Positions 57,904 to 64,000 of a stretch of 64,000 nucleotides of DNA are shown in pieces. The stretch is from NCBI RefSeq assembly GCF_963422355.1, contig NC_085092.1:43501-107500 (forward strand), in the 5' to 3' direction. A program made the position numbers and the translations under genes. Below the pieces are notes generated by a model. It did no database searches, had not been told where the DNA came from, and saw only the letters and a list, made by a program, of their open reading frames with translations. Each line of letters starts with the position of its first letter. Position 1 is the stretch's first letter. Origin of the DNA: Corticium candelabrum. Its lineage: Eukaryota > Porifera > Homoscleromorpha > Homosclerophorida > Plakinidae.

Positions 57904-57960
57904 TGTATATATATATATATATATACCCACATAGGTGGGTTTATATAAATATATATATTA
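57904..57960. repeat. (TA)n with palindrome at the 3' side of E4
   Basis: (TA)n at 57905-57925, then ACCCACATAGGTGGGT (57926-57941), then TA-rich sequence. The same palindrome sits beside the TA tract at 51692. Confidence 0.8.
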
Positions 57961-57974
57961 ATTTTATTGAACAA

Positions 57975-59063
57975 CTAATAGCATACAGGGAAGTCCCAAC
58001 TTAAAACATTATCTACTTCCGCAAGCATGCGGCTAGAAATCATTCTAGCGTTATACAACCATAATTTTACAGACAGTTGCTCTAGCAAGTTCTTTAAAGC
58101 TTTCCAGAAAGGAACAGCTAGCACAGCACAAACTTCAGAAGATATAGATTTTAAAGTTTCTAGGCTATCTAGTGACCATAAACCGAGCGTCTCTACCACC
58201 AAGGGGTAGAAAACCCTGCCTGCATATGTCACTGTTGCATCGTGACGATCATCTTTGTCCATCTCAGCCACTTCTGCAACTATTCGTGATGTTTCAGCAA
58301 CTCGAGGGATGTATAATGGTTGCAACGTGTTTCTTACTGTGATGTCAAAGTATCCAGGACGTCCATTCAAGAAATTTGGATGGAAAACATCACCTGGCCG
58401 GTATTTGGTTTCACCGGAGCTTCTCTGTTCTTTTACAACTTGTTTCGAATCAATAAGAAGCGATTGCCAAATAGTCTCACACAAAGCATTATGACGATTC
58501 AGACGATGTGGGCCATGACCACATCCAACAAGGTGATCTCGGTAAGGGTCAAGTGGCTGACCACACAAACATCTAATGTTGTTTGGTGGGAAAGGAAATA
58601 TGGGCAGACCCAGCCAGTATCTTGAAGCTACAACAAACTCATGGAGTGACATGGCGAGGCCAAGGTTACGGTTTGGAGTTGCCCACAACCATGCACCCGC
58701 ATGAGGAGATGATATAGTCTTCAGGCAGGCTCTGTCTCTGAGACTCGCCAAATCTAGCAGGTTAGAAAAAGAAATGTCATCTAGATGACTTTCAATCTGG
58801 TGTTGTGTAGCTGTCGACAAATCCAATGAGGTTGATTCACTTTTAGAAAGTAGGTTACGTACGATTCCTCGTGTTTCCTCTTCTCCTGGTAACGATTGGA
58901 GAGAAGAGGGAAGAGAAGATGGACTGCGTTTCAGTAGACAGTTAACCAATTTTCGATTAGAGTTACAGCTTCCTAGAAAAGCAGATGGTGAAGTAGATAC
59001 GGCTTCCCTAATGCCCATACCTCCTTTTCCAATTGGTAGTGCAGCTTGTGACCATGCAAAGTC

Positions 59064-59066
<3 letters not shown>
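57975..59066 (-). mobile_element. Non-LTR retrotransposon copy E4 with an intact 347-aa C-terminal frame
   Basis: The minus-strand frame is open from the (TA)n tract at 59066 (WSQAALPIGKGGMGIREA) to the stop at 57975. Within it are CLCGQPLDPYRDHLVGCGHG (zinc-like motif), KYRPGDVFHPNF, RPGYFDITVRN and FYPLVVETLGLW (endonuclease-like domain), and a conserved tail NLLEQLSVKLWLYNARM. It is 5'-truncated at (TA)n, so RT is missing, but this part has no stop or shift and is the youngest-looking copy here. Confidence 0.8.
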
Positions 59067-59103
<37 letters not shown>

Positions 59104-59141
59104 TTTTATTTTTTTATTTTTTACACACACACACACACACA

Positions 59142-59220
<79 letters not shown>
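59067..59220. repeat. (TA)n, then (AC)n directly joined to (GT)n
   Basis: TA run 59067-59100, AT-rich spacer, (AC)n 59124-59143 and (GT)n 59144-59220. The AC/GT junction is a perfect palindrome able to form a long hairpin. Confidence 0.9.
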
Positions 59221-59223
<3 letters not shown>

Positions 59224-60021
59224 CATCAATATACACTAAGTGAGCAAGTCCCAAAGAATATATATATATACTGGCGCGTATAGTACGCAAAACGCGCCTC
59301 TAAATTTGTATGTGCTCCTGTTATGTCAAATTCTCTCTATTGTTTTCATGCAATCCCTATATTTCTCATCATTTCTAAATAATATTTTTTAATTGTAGTG
59401 TCTATATATCTAAAGAAGAGTGGTCCTTTTAACTCCTAAAGCACGCAACCTTTTCTACTTTGAAAAGCAACTACTGCCCTTGCGTGGCGGTGACTGGTTT
59501 CTTGTACTTTGCTTTGTGCTGACGTTCGTCTGTAGGTGGTAACGCCACAAAACGTTTGTTCCTCATACCCTGGCAATCTCCTGCAATTTTGCGTTCCACC
59601 TATTAGCATGCAGCCTTTTCTCACTTTGAAATAGCAACTGCATGGTGTCGTTTACAGGTCCCCTGCATCCATGCGTTGTTGTTCTACGAAAGTTGATATT
59701 GCAGCAGGAAAGAGACGACGAAGCTGCTGCCAGCTTGAAACACAGCACATGTGCATGCAAGCGAATACTTGGTCACTTAGACAAGGTTACATATTATCCG
59801 GTATTTTGTGTTTTCTCCGCCCAATAAGGGAATTATATGATGCCCCAATTTTATATACGCGGGATTTTGTGTTAATTAACGTAAGTTGCCCAGGCGAAGA
59901 ATGAGCTAATCAGCTAGTATATATAGCTAATTCGAAAGGCTATCAAGTAACATGTATAGTCGTCGTTGGTCCATTTTGTTGTATTACGCACCGCCCATTT
60001 CTGAAGCCAGGCTACAGGCCT

Positions 60022-60025
<4 letters not shown>
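59221..60025. other. Non-coding DNA with an internal duplication
   Basis: CAACCTTTTCTACTTTGAAAA (about 59447) recurs as CAGCCTTTTCTCACTTTGAAA (about 59610), each followed by GCAACT, so a unit of about 165 bp looks duplicated. No gene recognised. Confidence 0.45.
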
Positions 60026-60106
<81 letters not shown>

Positions 60107-60111
60107 GAGAC
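60026..60111. repeat. (CA)n microsatellite at the left edge of duplication copy B
   Basis: CA run to 60103, then AAAGAGACA, then the shared CCACGGCTTTCTAATG. Confidence 0.9.
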
Positions 60112-60399
60112 ACCACGGCTTTCTAATGTATCCAGATCCAGATCCGTTTCCTAGGGTTAGTCGGCGAAGACATATCGTTGAAACAATCGAAGACCGCAAT
60201 ACACAGCTCGGATCCCATTCGTCAGAAATTGTCCGAATTCCATTCCCACAAAATCCAAAAAATGAACAGGGCCTGCTGGGGCATGTCCCCCAAATTTCGC
60301 TAATTTTGATCCTATAGTTTGCAAATTGCAACCAATGTTTTCAAATTTTGAAATTGAAACTGCAATTCAATAGACCACGTTGCAGATTGCAACAACCTA

Positions 60400-60560
60400 C
60401 CGGTATGAGTTTTGTAGTGGAAACAACAGGAGCACCGAAAAATGTAGAAGATTCTAGAGACATCAATAACTATTATCGCATTTCAATTTACCACACAACA
60501 CTGGATCAGATAATTAGTGAATTCAACCGACGTTTTTCAGTCAAAAGTTGGTCTTTGATG
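60400..60560 (+). pseudogene. hAT transposase fragment
   Basis: A plus-strand frame reads NVEDSRDINNYYRISIYHTT followed by LDQIISEFNRRFS, the segment preceding the dimerisation domain in hAT-family transposases and derived ZMYM-like host proteins. Only about 50 residues remain. The corresponding part of copy A has been deleted. Confidence 0.55.
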
Positions 60561-61949
60561 ACGGCAGCTATAGTGCGTGTAGCCCAAAATCATCTTCTTT
60601 TCTTAAGTCAAAGTTATGGAGCCTTTGACTAATTAGGCATTATGGTCTAATATTAGCTAATCATGAAATGGTGTCATTTGAGGCGAAGTCTGCAGCACGT
60701 TATCTAAATAGCAAACAGGAAGTAAAATCTCTCATATACCATCTCTTGCCAGTGAAGGAGGCTTTCGTAGACCTGCTCAAAGTCTTACAAATTGTGTTGG
60801 CACTATCTCTACCGCGCATCATGTGAACGTTTTGACGTTTGAAAGACTGAAGTCCAGAAAACCTACCTTAGGCTAAGTTAGGGCTGGCATGGGACAAGGT
60901 AGATTAAATAGCCTAGCGCTTCTGGCCATATGAAAGAGACATGTCTACTTTGCCGCGCAGTAGACAAAAACAGAAGAATCATGCCTAGCAAGTGAAAAGG
61001 CTAGCAGTTAAATTAAAAGTAGAAATACAGAATTGAGAAAGTTTTCCAGTTGCCCCCCAAATCTTGCATGGATTCTGGCTGGTTTAATTAATACTGTACA
61101 TATTACTGACGAAGACTTGCTGTGTCAGTGCAGAGAATGTGCTCAGTATGAATCATCCTGCTGCATTGACAGTTTCATTAGATCACAACCTCATTGTCGT
61201 GTTTACCTCCCTGCTAGACAGGGTAGGCACAACAGACGGCAAGCAGGGGTTACCATCTCTTGGCCTCATCTAGCCTCATACCAGACCCTCTCGCGCTGTC
61301 CTGGCGGGTTCCATATAACACCTGACATAGCTCCTCACGCTTGATCCACGTGGGTGATGACGTCAACATATCCCAGGGCCAAATTAATTAAAGTGAATTT
61401 TATGTTGGTGCTCTCTGAAAAATCCGCTAATCCGCCAAATTTCATCTTAGACGGTAATGATATTGCTGAATCATTACAGCATTATAATACTAGGTAGACA
61501 GGATGTCCCAAAACTAATAGTTTACTTTGATCCGACCATATACATGGCGTCACTACAAAGTCCGAGTTAGGTATATGCATAAACGCTCCCTCTCAGTAAC
61601 GGGGTGAGGCTGTGTACGCAAAATAGTTGACTCCAGTCCACGCTGGAGTCACAGTTACCACCTGGGAAGACTAAAAAGAGTCTCCAAAATTGCTTTGTCC
61701 TTCCTTTGTTACATATGACAGTATGTTCACCCAGTAAATACCCAATTTATACTAAACGTTGTTTGTCTTCACCATGAAATGATTGACTCCCTGAACCCAT
61801 TCGAAGACTGCTGAGGGGAGGGCTACGTATATGTACATGACAACTGAAAGTAATTGACTACAGAAACCATTTAATAACCATCTCATGGTAGGACATTGCT
61901 AATATTTAAGTTTGAATAATCGCTTGCTGTAATTTCAAGCTATAAAGAC

Positions 61950-62084
<135 letters not shown>

Positions 62085-62206
62085 GCTATAAACAATGCAT
62101 TAAATTAAGTCTTCCAATCTTTTTCGTATCTGGAAAATTTAGAATCACACGTTAAGTACTAAAATACACTGTAACAGTCTAACAACGTCGCGTTATTACA
62201 AATACA

Positions 62207-62782
62207 TTAACTGTGCAATATGGTACCACACGTCTCGTCGTTTCCAATAGCTAGGGTGCTGTCCGTGATACCTTCATGCTGCATGTTGCAAAGTTGCTCC
62301 AAACTACTGACTGTCCTAAGTTGACAATTTGCCATTGCCTCCTCTCGAACATTTCGACCTCTCCAATTCTTTATACTGATATCAGCCCCTGACTTGGCCA
62401 ACAGTTTCACTACAGGAGTATATCCACATTTAGCAGCGAGATGACATGGGGTATCTCCTCTGTTATTTTGCGCGTTAATTTGACGCATAGCTCCTTTGAT
62501 CAAAAGAAAGGCAACAATGTCTCTGCTGCCTTTAGCACTTGCAGCATGAAGCAAAGTCCAACAACAGTTGGACTCGACATCGGTCACTTGCGCACCTCGT
62601 TTTACCAAAGATTTGCACAAATCTAGACGCCCACACCTGATGGCCAGTCGCAGTGCCACCTCTCCATACGCATCAGGTCTGTTCAGTTCTTTGTCTGGTG
62701 TGTTTTCTAATGCTGTAAACTTTCCATTCCCAAGAAGAGACAGCTCAAGAGAATTAAGGATCTCTTCCTGAACAACAGACAT
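62207..62782 (-). CDS. Ankyrin-repeat protein, copy B (191 aa)
   Basis: Starts at the ATG at 62782 and runs to a stop at 62207-62209. Same three ankyrin repeats as copy A, with a handful of substitutions (for example FTPVV to YTPVV, LLVKSG to LLAKSG). The C-terminus continues through EGITDSTLAIGNDETCG, which copy A has lost to a five-base frameshift. The intact frame suggests copy B is the functional or less decayed one. It may be a complete small gene or the first exon of a larger one. Confidence 0.75.
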   Translation of the reverse strand: MSVVQEEILNSLELSLLGNGKFTALENTPDKELNRPDAYGEVALRLAIRCGRLDLCKSLVKRGAQVTDVESNCCWTLLHAASAKGSRDIVAFLLIKGAMRQINAQNNRGDTPCHLAAKCGYTPVVKLLAKSGADISIKNWRGRNVREEAMANCQLRTVSSLEQLCNMQHEGITDSTLAIGNDETCGTILHS

Positions 62783-63540
62783 AGCTTATACCAAAATAAT
62801 AAACAAGCAAGCCCATACAAAAATATTTCTGTACCCTCTGTGACGTCACAAACTCACCGACATTGCGAGATACAGTTCTGAAAATCTGTAATAGAAACAA
62901 AAACTAGAGTTTTCACAGTGAAATGGTGCAAAAAAATGTGACCAGACTCAGGTGTAATACTGAGTGATCTTCCGGGCGTGGCTAATCAGATTCAATTATG
63001 TTGAAAAGACACTTTTCATAGAACTCAACAATTAATCGAGCTGCTACATTAATTAATTTTGTACATAGCGATGAGACTTAACTTAAGAGTTGTAACTTTA
63101 GGATTCCTAAGTAAATCAACTATAGCAAGCCACGTGTCAAAACAATGCGGTGTAGCTCCCTTGTCTAGCAAGACGAACGCACAAAATTGCTCAGGTAGCG
63201 CTTCATCTGATTTTTCTATTTATCACCAAGCACAGTCGACGCAGAAAGATTTAGCAAGTTTTATGAACAGAGATGTGTATGCAAGAGGATACGGTTAATG
63301 CTCCATGTATAGCTAATCCTGACAGTACTTTGTCAACATTGTAATTTGGAAGCTGTATTACGCAATAAGCAGACTTTTTGATATTAATACTATAGCATAT
63401 TTCACGCATTACAATACATTAGGTAATGTTGGGTTGGCTGATAGCATATCTTGGCACCAACCACAAAAACAGGTTGCATGCATCCCTGTCCAAGTGCCTC
63501 TGTCACGAGCTCCAGGTTATGATGTGTATTCCATGAATGT

Positions 63541-63576
63541 GTGCAAGTGCACGCACGTGTGTGTATGTGTGTGACT

Positions 63577-63617
<41 letters not shown>
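63541..63617. repeat. (TG)n microsatellite in copy B
   Basis: Shorter equivalent of 35161-35336. It abuts the LINE fragment. Confidence 0.9.
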
Positions 63618-63618
<1 letters not shown>

Positions 63619-64000
63619 GTCGAGAACAAGAAGACTTTGAGGTTCGAATCTCTAGTGACTGATCTATAGTATGCCACCAATATGGCTCTTCTCTCTGACA
63701 ATTGGTTTACTTAACCTCACCACAATGCTGGATTCCCTATCAAACTGCTTTAAGAAACTGGGTCTCGCATTTAGCTGCAAAAATATAAACCTTAGCCGTT
63801 CTACCATCTGAATGCTCACACATTCAAACTCCTGTACCAATCCACCTTGTGCCAGGAGACGAGCTAATTGAAGTAGCCTCTCATCAATTTCCAGTACTCG
63901 GGCAGCATTATTCAAAGTAATTGTGGATTGGCTACAGAGATTAATTCCAGAATCTGTAAAGCCTCACATGCCTTCCAGTCACTCTCTCGGATCTTGTGGT
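63618..64000 (+). pseudogene. LINE fragment, duplicate of 35337-35720
   Basis: Same damaged RT thumb segment as in copy A, with further substitutions and a stop near the damaged catalytic box. It continues off the right edge. Confidence 0.75.

Overview
This is a eukaryotic, almost certainly metazoan, window. The evidence is a split RAB23-type GTPase gene with GT..AG introns, an hnRNP-type RNA-binding protein, Tc1/mariner, hAT and Ty3/gypsy transposons, dense (CA)n and (TA)n microsatellites, and short TTAGGG-like runs. I favour an early-branching marine invertebrate such as a sponge, but that is only an impression from repeat style. There is no bacterial-type operon, CRISPR array or recognisable RNA gene.

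Layout. 1-4083: copies of one non-LTR retrotransposon family (N-terminal C2H2 fingers, reverse transcriptase, CxC..DH..C motif, restriction-like endonuclease) around (TA)n tracts; more copies lie at 51250-51678 and 57975-59066. 5888-19846: the two ends of one Ty3/gypsy element (G0), with matching ATTGC target-site duplications, enclose about 13 kb of foreign DNA. That DNA holds minisatellites, decayed unidentified ORFs, a second gypsy element with 59-bp LTRs (G1), a TIR repeat in two inverted copies, a Tc1 transposon and a hAT zinc-finger fragment. 20344-28631: the two clear host genes, a six-exon RAB23 homologue and, about 260 bp downstream, an intronless two-RRM hnRNP gene. The large RAB23 intron carries a foldback element.

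30160-36440: dispersed repeats, LINE fragments and the first copy of a segmental duplication of about 3.9 kb with an ankyrin-repeat gene. The second copy (60104-64000) runs off the window end. 37831-49800: three more gypsy elements. G2 has 190-bp LTRs, and G3 is inserted inside GX. 51840-55400: mostly featureless DNA, with a triple TGACGTCA cluster and one exon-like block. 56305-57903: a second Tc1-like transposon with TIRs of about 90 bp.

Almost all the transposon ORFs are broken, so the region is a transposon graveyard around two conserved host genes. The points most worth following up are the association of the endonuclease-type retrotransposon with (TA)n, the 14-kb G0 nest with unidentified cargo, the 59-bp-LTR element with its paralogous empty site, and the microsatellite-bounded duplication.
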